From NCBI GenBank assembly GCA_046328505.1, contig JAXLWL010000006.1:62001-126000 (forward strand): DNA of 64,000 bases. Direction: 5' to 3'. A program made the position numbers and the translations under genes. Below the pieces are notes generated by a model. That model was not told the origin of the DNA. It saw only the letters and a program-made list of their open reading frames with translations, and searched no databases. Source of the DNA: JBDHWG01 sp046328505. Its GTDB lineage: Bacteria > Chloroflexota > Anaerolineae > Epilineales > JAHCIE01. This document shows, piece by piece, positions 10,366 to 19,088 of this stretch (its first letter is position 1; each line of letters starts with the position of its first letter).

Positions 10366-11415
10366 CTAATCCTGCATGGGGGCCGGCAGAAGGCTCAGGG
10401 CGCGCACCGACTGGCGCTCGATAAGGCGCGGGCGGATGAGGGTGGTCATGCAGCTCGCCTCCGCCGACTCGATGCGGCGAACGAGCGCATCGACGGCCAG
10501 GGTGCCGAGCCCCGGCGTATCGATGTGCATCGTGGTGAGCGGAGGCGACAGGTAGAGCGCGAGGTCGACGTTGTCGAAGCCAATGATCGACAGATCGTCC
10601 GGGATCCGGCGGCCAAGCATCTGCGCCGCCTCGTAGACGCGGACGGCGACGTGGTCGTTGCTGCAGAAGATGGCGGAAATATCGGGCTGCTCACTCAAGA
10701 GGCGGGTAGCGGCCACTAGCTCCTCGTCCTTGGCAATCCGGCAATCACCGAAGTAGCGCTCGGCGATGCCGTAGTCCTCGAGTGCCTGGATATAGCCGCG
10801 CCGGCGCTCCTTCAGGCTCGGATAGGCGTCCGGCTGCGTTCCCACAAGGCCGATATGGCGGTGGCCGCGCTCGAGGAGGTAAGTCACGGCCTCGTACGCG
10901 CCGCGGTAGTTATCCGTACCGACGATGTCGTAGCACGCCTCCGTGTACGCGTCAACGAGAACGAGCGGCAAGGCGCGGCGCTCGATCAGCCGAGTGATCG
11001 TGGCGTCCACGAACGCGCCGACTAGCATGACGCCGTCCACGTCCCCCTCTTCGAGCAGCCGTGGAACCTCGGTCGGGTGATTGTCCAGGTTGACCGGAAT
11101 AGTGGCAAACAGGAGATTGAGGCGGGCCTTGCGGCAGGCCGCTTCAATGCCGGCCAGGAGAGGGGCGTAGAAGGGGTTGGCAAGAGGCACATCGTCCGCA
11201 CGCCCCTTGATGAGAACACCCAGCGACTGGGCCGGGCGAGACGCCTGACTATCGGCGGGCGAGCGCTTTTGATAGCCCAGGGCGCGGGCCGCCTCCAAAA
11301 CCCGCTGACGGGTTTCGTCGTTTATCCCGGGCCGACCCCGTATCACGAGCGAGACGGTTGCCAGCGACACGCCGCTCTGGCGAGCGACATCCTCCATCGT
11401 CACTTTTTGAGGCAT
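10366..11415 (-). CDS. LacI-family transcriptional regulator
   Basis: A 349-residue repressor. The helix-turn-helix VTMEDVARQSGVSLATVS (residues 5-22) and the following hinge helix (RQRVLEAARALGYQ) are canonical LacI/GalR. A periplasmic-binding-protein-like effector domain fills residues about 65-335, with typical stretches such as RRALPLVLVDAY and ISAIFCSNDHVA. The effector is probably a sugar or nucleoside, undetermined. Its own promoter region contains three copies of a nine-base motif that may be its operator. GAGGAA precedes the ATG. Confidence 0.93.
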   Translation of the reverse strand: MPQKVTMEDVARQSGVSLATVSLVIRGRPGINDETRQRVLEAARALGYQKRSPADSQASRPAQSLGVLIKGRADDVPLANPFYAPLLAGIEAACRKARLNLLFATIPVNLDNHPTEVPRLLEEGDVDGVMLVGAFVDATITRLIERRALPLVLVDAYTEACYDIVGTDNYRGAYEAVTYLLERGHRHIGLVGTQPDAYPSLKERRRGYIQALEDYGIAERYFGDCRIAKDEELVAATRLLSEQPDISAIFCSNDHVAVRVYEAAQMLGRRIPDDLSIIGFDNVDLALYLSPPLTTMHIDTPGLGTLAVDALVRRIESAEASCMTTLIRPRLIERQSVRALSLLPAPMQD

Positions 11416-11454
11416 GCCCGTTCCTCAACACATATCAGCCGGCATGAACAGAAA

Positions 11455-11537
11455 GACGGTACATGGGTATTGAGCCGCGCCCCTTCCCTTGTACCGTCCT
11501 ATAACATCCTTGCGTCGATGCTCTATATTGTACCGTC
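11455..11537. promoter_or_regulatory. Three copies of TGTACCGTC upstream of the lacI-type gene
   Basis: TGTACCGTC occurs at 11490-11498 and 11529-11537, and its reverse complement GACGGTACA at 11455-11463, all within 85 bases ahead of the regulator start. The copy at 11529-11537 overlaps a TACAAT-type -10 on the minus strand. Repeated identical 9-mers over a promoter are likely operator half-sites, probably for autoregulation. Confidence 0.45.
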
Positions 11538-11592
11538 ACTTACTAAATTTTACTAAACTCTAGAACAGAGCGCCGGCGAAATTCTGCCCGGG

Positions 11593-11877
11593 CTAGACTT
11601 CTTCGTCCCCGATTGAGAACATGTGCTCCAGGTCATAGCTCGAGTAGACCTTGAACGCCATCAAGGTCTCGGTGCGCGTGATGCCCCCGATGGCGAGAAT
11701 CTGGCGCGTGACAAGGTCGGCAATCTGCTCGTTCGTCTGCGTGCGCAGCACCGCGACCAGGTCGTAGCCGCCCGCGACCGAGTAGACCTCGGTGATCCCC
11801 CTGAGGGCGACGAGGGATTGGGCGATCCGGTCGAAGTGTCCGTGTTCGACGTTCATCAGGACAATGGCAGTGACCAT
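11593..11877 (-). CDS. Lrp/AsnC ligand-binding (RAM) domain protein without HTH
   Basis: A 94-residue stand-alone AsnC-type ligand-binding domain. MVTAIVLMNVEHGHFDRIAQ opens the first beta strand. The EVYSVAGGYDLVAVLRT segment carries the conserved G-[YD]-D of the effector site, and GGITRTETLMAFKVYS the final strand. The DNA-binding half of Lrp is absent. The start ATG 11877 is preceded by GGAGG and begins exactly where the domain begins. Such proteins are usually dimeric amino-acid sensors or partners of full-length Lrp proteins. It lies 25 bases downstream of the EVE-domain gene, so the two form an operon. Confidence 0.88.
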   Translation of the reverse strand: MVTAIVLMNVEHGHFDRIAQSLVALRGITEVYSVAGGYDLVAVLRTQTNEQIADLVTRQILAIGGITRTETLMAFKVYSSYDLEHMFSIGDEEV

Positions 11878-11902
11878 GAAGCCTCCGGGAGATGGGTGAG
11901 CG

Positions 11903-12364
11903 TCAGGCGGTCGTCTCGGCAGCCTGGCGAACATGGCGTTCAAGAACGGCAAAGTCGTCGGCGCTAACCTCGCGCAGATTGCCCTGGAAAGCGAGGGTCC
12001 AGTTCGCGGCCGGCCACTTGCGGATATGGGCGAGTTCCTGGCTAAACGGCTCGACGGGCACCCACTCTGCTTCGCCGAGCACCAGATCCGGCTTAATCTC
12101 GACGCGCCAGGCGTAGTCCTCGTCGGGCTTGCCTTCGCTGACCCAGATTCGCGTGTGCTCCTCGAACCCTTCAGACGTAATGGTAGCGAGCGCGCCAATG
12201 CTCTTGGCGCCGCTGAGGTAGTACGCCAGACGGTCGCCCGGCGCCATCTTCTCCATCACGTTCTTGCGTTGGCGGCTCTTGAAGCCCTGCACGCGCCAGC
12301 CGTTGGCGGCCGTGCGGGCCATGTTGTCGGGCGAGGTGGTCACAATCCAGTAGCGCGTTGGCAT
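11903..12364 (-). CDS. EVE (PUA-like) domain protein
   Basis: A 153-residue protein beginning MPTRYWIVTTSPDN, the hallmark strand of EVE domains, followed by GDRLAYYLSGAKSIGALATI, which forms the binding pocket edge. EVE domains belong to the PUA-like fold and bind modified bases in RNA or DNA; many are linked to restriction-like defence or RNA modification. Here the domain stands alone and makes up the whole protein. CGGAGG sits four bases before the ATG. It is first in a two-gene unit with the AsnC-domain protein. The ligand is unknown. Confidence 0.85.
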   Translation of the reverse strand: MPTRYWIVTTSPDNMARTAANGWRVQGFKSRQRKNVMEKMAPGDRLAYYLSGAKSIGALATITSEGFEEHTRIWVSEGKPDEDYAWRVEIKPDLVLGEAEWVPVEPFSQELAHIRKWPAANWTLAFQGNLREVSADDFAVLERHVRQAAETTA

Positions 12365-12407
12365 CAGACCTCCGAGGAAACAAACTCCTGTCGAGGGGCG
12401 TAACTTT

Positions 12408-12431
12408 CCATTATTATCTCTATGATAATGG
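12408..12431. promoter_or_regulatory. AT-rich palindrome upstream of the EVE gene
   Basis: CCATTATTAT and ATGATAATGG are inverted (nine of ten bases pair) around a four-base centre, 44-67 bases upstream of the EVE-protein start. The AT-rich patch contrasts with GC-rich surroundings and covers where the promoter should be, so it may be an operator. Confidence 0.4.
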
Positions 12432-12460
12432 AGATTTCGGCGGCCCGCAAGCTCAGAACA

Positions 12461-12488
12461 GTAGAGACGCGCCGTGGCGCGTCTCTAC
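12461..12488 (-). terminator. Perfect hairpin downstream of uvrA
   Basis: GTAGAGACGCGCC (12461-12473) and GGCGCGTCTCTAC (12476-12488) pair perfectly with a two-base loop, 21 bases past the uvrA stop. It can end uvrA transcription. The near loop-less, fully symmetric form is also typical of interspersed palindromic repeats in Chloroflexota and cyanobacteria. Confidence 0.6.
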
Positions 12489-12508
12489 AAGATAACTACG
12501 ATGTCCCC

Positions 12509-15454
12509 TCACGCTTCCAGCGTAACCCGTTCCGGCTGCCAGCGGCCCTCCAGCACACGTCGCAGGAACTCGCCCGTGTAGGAGCCTTCGGCATGGGCCA
12601 CATCCTCCGGCGTTCCCGCGGCAATCACGCGCCCGCCACCCGCGCCGCCCTCTGGCCCCAAGTCGACGATCCAGTCCGCCGACTTGATGACGTCCAGGTT
12701 GTGCTCGATGACCAGCACAGTGTTGCCGTTATCCACCAGCCGCTGCAACACGCCGAGCAGCTTCCGCACATCCTCGAAGTGGAGGCCGGTCGTCGGCTCG
12801 TCCAGGATGTAGAGGGTGTTGCCCGTGGCGACGCGCGACAGCTCCTTGGCGAGCTTGATGCGCTGGGCCTCACCGCCCGACAGGGTCGTGGCCGATTGGC
12901 CGAGATGGATGTACCCGAGGCCAACGTCCGACAGGGTCTGGAGCTTGCGCTTCAGCGCGGGCAGGGCATCGAAGAACTCGATCGCCTCGTCCACCGTCAT
13001 GTCCAGAACCTCGGCGATGTTCTTGCCCTTGTACGATATCTGCAGCGTCTCGCGGTTGTAGCGCGCGCCGTGGCAGACCTCGCACGGCACATAGATGTCC
13101 GGCAGAAACTGCATCTCGATCTTGATGATGCCGTCGCCCTGGCACGCCTCGCACCGCCCACCCTTTACGTTGAACGAGAAGCGGCCCGGCTTGTACCCGC
13201 GCGCCTTCGACTCGGGCAGACCGGCGAACAGGTCGCGGATCTGGTTGAACAGGTTGGTGTACGTCGCCGGGTTCGAGCGCGGCGTCCGCCCAATGGGCGA
13301 CTGGTCGATGTCGATGACCTTGTCCAGACGCTCCAGCCCGCGCAGGCCGTCGTAGTCGCCCGGCTTCTCGCGGCTGCGATAGAGCTTCTGGGCCACAGCG
13401 CGGTACAGCACGTCGAGGACGAGGGTCGACTTCCCCGAGCCGGAGACGCCGGTCACGCACGTGAGGGTGCCGAGCGGGAAGCGCACGTCGATGTTCTTGA
13501 GATTGTTCTCCCGCGCCCCCAGCACCTCCAACCCGTAGCCGTTGCCGTGGCGGCGGCGCTTCGGCGTGGCGATCTCCTGCTCTCCACTGAGGTACTGCCC
13601 CGTCAGCGAGTTCGGGTTGTGAAGGATGGCCTCCAGCGGTCCGGCCGCGACGACATTGCCGCCATGTTCGCCCGCCCCCGGCCCGAGGTCGATGATCCAG
13701 TCGGCCGAACGCATCGTCTCCTCGTCGTGCTCGACCACGAGGACCGTGTTCCCCACGTCCCGCAGCCGCAGCATCGTCTTGATCAGGCGCGTGTTATCGC
13801 GCTGGTGCAGGCCGATGCTCGGCTCATCCAGGATGTAGAGCACGCCCATGAGCTGCGAGCCAATCTGCGTCGCCAGGCGGATGCGCTGCGCCTCGCCACC
13901 CGCGAGGGTGCCGGCGCGGCGGTCCAGGGTGAGGTAGTCCAGGCCGACGTTCACCAGGAAGCCGAGCCGCGCGTCAATCTCCTTGAGGATGCCCTCGGCG
14001 ATGATGCTGTCGCGCTTCGAGAGCGGTGACGGGCCGCGGCCGTTCGCGCCGTTCTCATAGGCCGGCGCGTCGGTCCCCCGCAAACGGCGCACCCAGGGCA
14101 GCGCCTCGCGGATGGACATCTGGGTGACCGCGACAATGTTATGATTGTCCACCGTCACACCCAACGCCTCCGGCCGCAGCCGGGCGCCGTTGCACGTCGG
14201 GCACGGGCGCGAGCTCATGAACTCCTCGATCTCGGAGCGCACCCAGTCGGAGTCGGTTTCGCCGTAGCGCCGCTCCAGGTTCGGGATGACACCTTCATAG
14301 GTCGTGTCGTACATCCGCTGGCGGCCGGCGCGGTTGCGGTAGTTCAGGCGAATCGTCTTGCCACCGCTGCCGTACAGGACGATCTTCTGCTGCTCCTCGG
14401 TCAGCTCGCGCCACGGCTTCTCGACCGAGAAGTGATAGTGCTCCGCGACCCCGGCGAGAAGCTGGGCATAGTAGCCTTCGTTGTCGCCGTCGCTGCGCGA
14501 CCACGGCGCGACGGCGCCCTCGATCAGGGACAGGTCGGGGTTGGGGACAATCAGCTCCGGGTCGATCTCCAGCTTGGTGCCAAGACCCTGGCACGTTGGG
14601 CAAGCGCCGTGGGGCGTGTTGAACGAGAAAGTGCGCGGCTCGATCTCGCCAATGGTCGTGCCATGCTCCGGGCAGGCGAAGTGCTCGCTGTAGAGGCGAT
14701 CCTCCGGTGTGTCGCTCAGGATGCTAACGATCATGACGCCATTGCCGAGTTTCAGCGCCGTCTCGACCGAGTCGGTCATGCGGCCGCGGTAATCGTCCCC
14801 CGCTTGCGGGTCGTCGTTGTGGCGCACGATCAGGCGGTCCACGACAGCCTCAATGGTGTGCTGCTTGTAGCGGTCGAGCTCGATGTCCTCGTTCACGTCG
14901 CGCATCTCGCCGTTGACGCGAACGCGCACGAAGCCCGCCTTGCGCACGTCCTCGAAGACGCGCTGGTGGTGGCCCTTGCGCTCGCGGATGAGAGGGGCGA
15001 GGAGGAGGATGCGCGTGCCGTCGGGCAGGTTCAGAATGTCGTCCACCATCTGCTGCGGCGTCTGCTGGCTGATGACGCGTCCGCAGATGGGGCAGTGCGG
15101 GATGCCGATGCGGGCAAACAGGAGTCGCAGATAGTCGTAGACCTCGGTCACCGTCCCCACCGTCGAGCGCGGGTTGTGGGAAACGCCCTTCTGGTCGATG
15201 GAGATCGCCGGCGACAACCCCTCGATAGAGTCCACGTCCGGCTTATCCATCTGGCCGAGGAACTGCCGGGCGTACGCCGACAGGGACTCGACGTAGCGCC
15301 GCTGGCCCTCGGCGAAGATCGTGTCGAACGCCAGGGTAGACTTGCCCGAGCCTGAGAGCCCCGTAATGACTACGAGCTTGTTGCGGGGAATCTCGACGTC
15401 AATATTCTTGAGATTGTGCTCGCGCGCGCCACGAATGATCAACTGTTCCTGCAT
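12509..15454 (-). CDS. uvrA: Excinuclease ABC subunit A
   Basis: A 981-residue DNA-damage recognition ATPase of nucleotide excision repair; with UvrB it scans DNA for bulky lesions. It has two ABC ATPase halves, with Walker A GLSGSGKST near residue 31-39 and GVSGSGKSTL in the second half. The signature LAGGEAQRIRLA and LSGGEAQRIKLA and two DEP motifs (LDEPSIGLH, LDEPTTGLH) are present, as are the zinc modules CPTCQG and CEACQG...CEVCHG. The start is placed at ATG 15454 (MQEQLIIRGAREHNL), where homologues begin and AGGA precedes; a GTG 14 codons upstream is less likely. No GAAC-N4-GTTC box was found upstream, unlike the imu operon. Confidence 0.97.
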   Translation of the reverse strand: MQEQLIIRGAREHNLKNIDVEIPRNKLVVITGLSGSGKSTLAFDTIFAEGQRRYVESLSAYARQFLGQMDKPDVDSIEGLSPAISIDQKGVSHNPRSTVGTVTEVYDYLRLLFARIGIPHCPICGRVISQQTPQQMVDDILNLPDGTRILLLAPLIRERKGHHQRVFEDVRKAGFVRVRVNGEMRDVNEDIELDRYKQHTIEAVVDRLIVRHNDDPQAGDDYRGRMTDSVETALKLGNGVMIVSILSDTPEDRLYSEHFACPEHGTTIGEIEPRTFSFNTPHGACPTCQGLGTKLEIDPELIVPNPDLSLIEGAVAPWSRSDGDNEGYYAQLLAGVAEHYHFSVEKPWRELTEEQQKIVLYGSGGKTIRLNYRNRAGRQRMYDTTYEGVIPNLERRYGETDSDWVRSEIEEFMSSRPCPTCNGARLRPEALGVTVDNHNIVAVTQMSIREALPWVRRLRGTDAPAYENGANGRGPSPLSKRDSIIAEGILKEIDARLGFLVNVGLDYLTLDRRAGTLAGGEAQRIRLATQIGSQLMGVLYILDEPSIGLHQRDNTRLIKTMLRLRDVGNTVLVVEHDEETMRSADWIIDLGPGAGEHGGNVVAAGPLEAILHNPNSLTGQYLSGEQEIATPKRRRHGNGYGLEVLGARENNLKNIDVRFPLGTLTCVTGVSGSGKSTLVLDVLYRAVAQKLYRSREKPGDYDGLRGLERLDKVIDIDQSPIGRTPRSNPATYTNLFNQIRDLFAGLPESKARGYKPGRFSFNVKGGRCEACQGDGIIKIEMQFLPDIYVPCEVCHGARYNRETLQISYKGKNIAEVLDMTVDEAIEFFDALPALKRKLQTLSDVGLGYIHLGQSATTLSGGEAQRIKLAKELSRVATGNTLYILDEPTTGLHFEDVRKLLGVLQRLVDNGNTVLVIEHNLDVIKSADWIVDLGPEGGAGGGRVIAAGTPEDVAHAEGSYTGEFLRRVLEGRWQPERVTLEA

Positions 15455-15523
15455 AATCACGCTTCCTGAAACAAAAGGCCGACTGACGCCGGCCACCTTT
15501 TTCTATGATTCTACATCCCTATG

Positions 15524-15553
15524 AGTATAGCACAAGTGTGCGACGGCTCACAA
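15524..15553 (-). promoter_or_regulatory. uvrA promoter; rest of the 15455-15835 gap is empty
   Basis: On the minus strand TTGTGA (15548-15553) and TATACT (15524-15529) are spaced by 18 bases, about 70 bases before the uvrA ATG. The remainder of this 380-bp gap, up to the end of sdaA at 15836, shows no convincing gene or RNA. It contains only an AT-richer patch near 15760-15785 in which CATATG and CATATC face each other. Confidence 0.5.
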
Positions 15554-15835
15554 CAGCCCCAGACATGATTCGCCGGTCATCCGTTCAGATGATTCGAGTC
15601 GGTGCGCCTTAGTTTGTCCACAACGTAAATTAGGGAGTTGAGTAAGCTTCGGGCCTGCTCCGCGGCGAGCTGACGACCTCGAAGCTCTTCTTTTGAGCCA
15701 TCAGTGTATCTGCACCGCGCCGGGGATCGTTCAAGTCTGCGCTGGCTTCACCCTCACATATGACGCTCTTATATGGCATATCCCTTACCGCGCGAAAATC
15801 CGGCGCCGCCAGCCAGCGGAGCGCCCATGGTCCGC

Positions 15836-17218
15836 TCAGCAATCGACGACGTTGACTGCGAGCCCGCCCAGGCTCGTCTCTTTGTACTTCGCCTGCATGT
15901 CGTGGCCGGTCTGGCGCATCGTCTCGATCACCCGGTCGAGCGGCACAAAGTGGGCGCCGTCGCCGTAGAGGACGGCCAGCCGCGCCGCGTTCACCGCCTT
16001 GACCGCCCCCATGGTGTTGCGCTCGATGCACGGCACCTGGACCAGCCCAGCGATGGGGTCGCATGTCAGCCCCAGGTTGTGCTCCATGCCGATCTCGGCG
16101 GCGTTCTCGATCTGTTCGTTGGTCCCGCCCATCACGGCCGCCAGCCCCGCCGCCGCCATCGAACACGCCACCCCGACTTCCCCCTGACAGCCCATCTCTG
16201 CCGCGGAGAGGGACGCATTGCGCTTGTAGAGCATGCCGATAGCGCCCGCCGTCAGCAGGAACGTCCGCACCCCCGCGTCACTCGCGCCCGGCATGAGGCG
16301 GCGGTAGTAGGCCAGGACGGCGGGAATGACACCGGCTGCGCCATTCGTCGGCGCTGTGACGACGCGCCCCCCGGCGGCGTTTTCCTCGTTGACGGCCAGC
16401 GCGAACAGGCTGACCCAGTCGAGCAGTGCCAGGGGATCACTTTCTATAGTGCGCGCCTGGAGCGCCCCATAGAGACTGGGCGCGCGGCGGCGCACGTTCA
16501 GGCCGCCGGGCAGCAGGCCCTCGGTGCGCATGCCGCGCTCGACGCAGCCCTCCATCGTGGCCCAGATGCGGTCCAGGCCGGCGTCCGTCTCGTCAGCCGT
16601 GCGCCAGGCCGTCTCGTTCGCCCGCACGATGTCGGCGATGGACAACCCCGTCTGCTGCCCAATCGCCAGCAACTGGGCCGCCGAATGGAACTCGTACGGC
16701 AGCGGGCGAGGCGACTCGCTGCCCCCCCCATTTCCCCCCTCCGCCTCACTCTCGCTGATGACGAAGCCCCCGCCCACGGAGTAGTAAGTCTCCGCCAGCA
16801 GGACCGCCCCGTCGTCGTCGGTCGCGGTCAGGCAAAGGGCGTTAGGGTGACGGGGGAGCGTTTGGCGCATGTGGAAGACCAGGTCGGCCGTCTCGTCGAA
16901 ACGGATGTCCCGCTGCCCGTTGAGACGCAGCAGGGCGTCGAAGCGCACGCGTTCCACGAGGGCCTCGACGCTGTCGGGATCCACGGTGTCGGGGCGCTCG
17001 CCCGACAGGCCAAGCAAGATCGCCTTGTCGGTCGCGTGGCCACGCCCGGTCAGCGCGAGCGAGCCATACAGGTCGGCGCGCACGCGCTCGACGCGGCCGA
17101 GCAGCCCCTGGGCGGCGAGCGCCTGGCCGAAGCGCAGCGCCGCCCACATCGGCCCTACCGTGTGGGAGCTGGACGGCCCGATTCCTATCTTGAACAGATC
17201 AAAGACGGAGAGAGACAT
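15836..17218 (-). CDS. sdaA: L-serine dehydratase, single-chain iron-sulfur type
   Basis: A 460-residue enzyme deaminating L-serine to pyruvate and ammonia, using a [4Fe-4S] cluster instead of PLP. The SVFDLFKIGIGPSSSHTVGP opening is diagnostic. The alpha domain contains the cluster cysteines: GCQGEVGVACSMAA and, further on, LTCDPIAGLVQVPC. The order beta domain then alpha domain in one chain is the SdaA form. The start is MSLSVFDLFKIG at 17218; an upstream in-frame ATG at 17257 adds 13 residues that homologues lack and overlaps a terminator hairpin. It stands alone between uvrA and a VOC gene. Confidence 0.95.
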   Translation of the reverse strand: MSLSVFDLFKIGIGPSSSHTVGPMWAALRFGQALAAQGLLGRVERVRADLYGSLALTGRGHATDKAILLGLSGERPDTVDPDSVEALVERVRFDALLRLNGQRDIRFDETADLVFHMRQTLPRHPNALCLTATDDDGAVLLAETYYSVGGGFVISESEAEGGNGGGSESPRPLPYEFHSAAQLLAIGQQTGLSIADIVRANETAWRTADETDAGLDRIWATMEGCVERGMRTEGLLPGGLNVRRRAPSLYGALQARTIESDPLALLDWVSLFALAVNEENAAGGRVVTAPTNGAAGVIPAVLAYYRRLMPGASDAGVRTFLLTAGAIGMLYKRNASLSAAEMGCQGEVGVACSMAAAGLAAVMGGTNEQIENAAEIGMEHNLGLTCDPIAGLVQVPCIERNTMGAVKAVNAARLAVLYGDGAHFVPLDRVIETMRQTGHDMQAKYKETSLGGLAVNVVDC

Positions 17219-17260
17219 GGCTTTTACCCCGACGGACTTGTGGGGGCAAGCATACACTAG

Positions 17261-17288
17261 AACGCCGCCCTGCGCAATGGGCGGCGTT
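17261..17288 (-). terminator. Terminator hairpin after the VOC gene
   Basis: AACGCCGCCC (17261-17270) pairs perfectly with GGGCGGCGTT (17279-17288) around an eight-base loop, 52 bases beyond the stop of the 165-residue VOC protein. It separates that gene from sdaA, which is read in the same direction. Confidence 0.65.
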
Positions 17289-17339
17289 GGTCGTTGTTCC
17301 TTTGTGCGGCTCGACTGACAGGGGTCGGGCCCCGATGGT

Positions 17340-17837
17340 CTAGCCGTCGTACGCCTTCTGGAGCGCGGCGATGTCGAGCTTCTTCATCTGGAACATGGCC
17401 GCCATCGCCCGCTGTACGCCCGCCGCGTTGCCCCCGCTCAACATCGTGAACCACGCCGTCGGCACGATCTGCCACGACAGCCCGAACCTGTCCTTGAGCC
17501 AGCCGCACACCTGCGCCGCCGGGTCGCCGCCTTCCGACAGCCGCTCCCAGTAGTAGTCCACCTCCGCCTGATCCCGGCAGAACACCTGGAACGAGATCGC
17601 CTCGTTGAACCTGAAGAGCGGCCCACCGTTGAGCGCCGTGAAACTCTGCCCGTCCAGCTCGAACTCCAGCGTCATCACCGAGCCAGGCTCCTGGCCGTGG
17701 ATCTCCCGCCCGACCTCGGTGTAGCGCATCACATTGCCGATCTTGGAGTTCGGGAAGATGCTGGTGTAGAAGCCCACCGCCTCCTCGGCCTGGTTGTCGA
17801 ACCACAAACACGGGGCAATCTTCTGAATCTCAGCCAT
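17340..17837 (-). CDS. VOC-superfamily protein (PhnB-like)
   Basis: A 165-residue vicinal-oxygen-chelate protein of the PhnB/3-demethylubiquinone-methyltransferase-like group. Two paired beta-alpha-beta-beta-beta modules are visible, starting at IAPCLWFDNQAEEAVGFYTS and at AISFQVFCRDQAEVDYYWER. The WFDNQAEEA, ALNGGP, FQVFC and DRFGLSWQIVP phrases are typical. Actual chemistry in this group is mostly unassigned. The start ATG 17837 has AAGGAG seven bases upstream and coincides with the domain start; longer readings extend through the divergent promoter region. Confidence 0.87.
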   Translation of the reverse strand: MAEIQKIAPCLWFDNQAEEAVGFYTSIFPNSKIGNVMRYTEVGREIHGQEPGSVMTLEFELDGQSFTALNGGPLFRFNEAISFQVFCRDQAEVDYYWERLSEGGDPAAQVCGWLKDRFGLSWQIVPTAWFTMLSGGNAAGVQRAMAAMFQMKKLDIAALQKAYDG

Positions 17838-17931
17838 TTGTCGCTCCTTGTGGTGTATAATCGCGGCGGTTGCCTGCGTCTCTGATAAATAGTCGTTCGC
17901 CATACCCCGAAATCGACAGCCAGGAGCGCCC

Positions 17932-18339
17932 ATGGTCTTCGATACACGCATCGCCGTCGTCGTGCGCGACGACCTGCTGACATGGCAGAAACTCAACGTG
18001 ACGGCGTTCACGGTCAGCGGCATCGCCGGTCTGCCGGACGCACTGGGAGAGCCGTATGTGGACGGCTCGGACGTGAGCTACCTGCCCATGATTCGGCAGC
18101 CTATCACGATCTTCACTGCCGACCACGATCAGATTCGTGCGGTGTACGAGCAGGCGCTGAGGCGGGACGTGCAGTTCAGCATCTATACGGAGGAACTGTT
18201 CGCCACGCCCCACGATGAGGCGAACCGGGCCGCGGTGCGGGCCTTCCGCAGCGAGGACTTAAAACTGGTGGGGCTGGCGCTGCGCGGCCGCAAGAAGGTG
18301 ATGGACAAGCTGCTGAAGGGCCTGAAGCTGCACCCATAG
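17932..18339 (+). CDS. DUF2000 family protein
   Basis: A 135-residue protein recognisable as DUF2000 from FDTRIAVVVRDDLLTWQKLNVTAF cut over its opening strand and helix, the YLPMIRQPITIF segment and the Lys-rich C-terminus (GRKKVMDKLLKGLKLHP). The family has a small alpha/beta fold related to peptidyl-tRNA hydrolase II-like proteins; no function is established. AGGAG lies seven bases before the ATG. A TATAAT at 17856-17861 in the 94-bp divergent region may drive it, though without a good -35. It converges on the methyltransferase-like gene. Confidence 0.85.
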   Translation: MVFDTRIAVVVRDDLLTWQKLNVTAFTVSGIAGLPDALGEPYVDGSDVSYLPMIRQPITIFTADHDQIRAVYEQALRRDVQFSIYTEELFATPHDEANRAAVRAFRSEDLKLVGLALRGRKKVMDKLLKGLKLHP

Positions 18340-18439
18340 TCGGCGACGAAGGGGTTTACAGGTTCGGTCCGGCTTCGCAAGGCCATTTGGTAGGAGGCGC
18401 GGCTCTGAGGCCGTGTCGCCCTCCTCAAAAGTCTTCTCA

Positions 18440-18994
18440 TCAGTAGATGAACGGGAGAAGTCGCCAACTCCGCGCCTGGTAGCCGGTATACGCCGGCCCA
18501 AATGAGGCGACCAGCATGTGTTCCTCGACGGCGATACGGTAGGCATACGCCGCGGCCATCAGACCCAGCACAAGCAGGCTGGGAATGACCTGGCCCGATG
18601 CGACCGCGACGCCAACCCAGATCATCAGACTGCCAAGATAGCCCGGGTGCCGCACCCAGCGGTAGGGGCCAGTTTGCACGACCGTCTGTTCCTCAGTTGT
18701 GACAAGGGTGCGCGTATAGAACTGTCCCAGAGCGCGAAACGCCCAGACCCGCACGATCACGCCGACACAAGCCAGCCCCAATGCCAGCCACTGCAGCCAA
18801 ACGGGCCAGACCGGCCCAGGCAGGGTCACCGACAATGCGAGAGCCGTGAGAGCGTAAGCGCCCAGAATCGCGGCGGTCGTGCCACGGTCGCTCTCGCCGG
18901 CGGCCCACGATCTCGCGGTGCGTCCACGTCGGAGAATCAGCTCGATGAGCACGAAACCGATGACCGGGATGATTGTCAGAGCCCGTGGAGACAT
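18440..18994 (-). CDS. Isoprenylcysteine carboxyl methyltransferase-like membrane protein
   Basis: A 184-residue integral membrane protein with about five hydrophobic segments. The C-terminal block GPYRWVRHPGYLGSLMIWVG is the SAM-binding signature (RHPxYxG) of the ICMT/PEMT family, followed by EEHMLVASFGPAYTGYQAR, the usual E-E...Y tail. Bacterial members methylate small lipids or are uncharacterised; true isoprenylcysteine substrates are unlikely. The start ATG 18994 (MSPRALTIIP) is chosen because AGGAGG sits four bases upstream. It converges on the DUF2000 gene. Confidence 0.85.
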   Translation of the reverse strand: MSPRALTIIPVIGFVLIELILRRGRTARSWAAGESDRGTTAAILGAYALTALALSVTLPGPVWPVWLQWLALGLACVGVIVRVWAFRALGQFYTRTLVTTEEQTVVQTGPYRWVRHPGYLGSLMIWVGVAVASGQVIPSLLVLGLMAAAYAYRIAVEEHMLVASFGPAYTGYQARSWRLLPFIY

Positions 18995-19088
18995 GAGCCT
19001 CCTCATTCTCGCGCCGCCATGGCTTTCGTACCAGAGACGGCTTGGGGATTGTAGCGCTCGAAAGATCGCTGGCGGACAGTCGCCTGAC

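Noticed and set aside
15630..15835. Minus-strand frame downstream of sdaA ending MAQKKSFEVVSS...
   Set aside because: It is the out-of-frame continuation of an antisense-like reading of sdaA; no RBS or recognisable domain.
18391..18427. Hairpin between the convergent DUF2000 and methyltransferase-like genes
   Set aside because: The arms pair only with several gaps; not strong enough to call a terminator.
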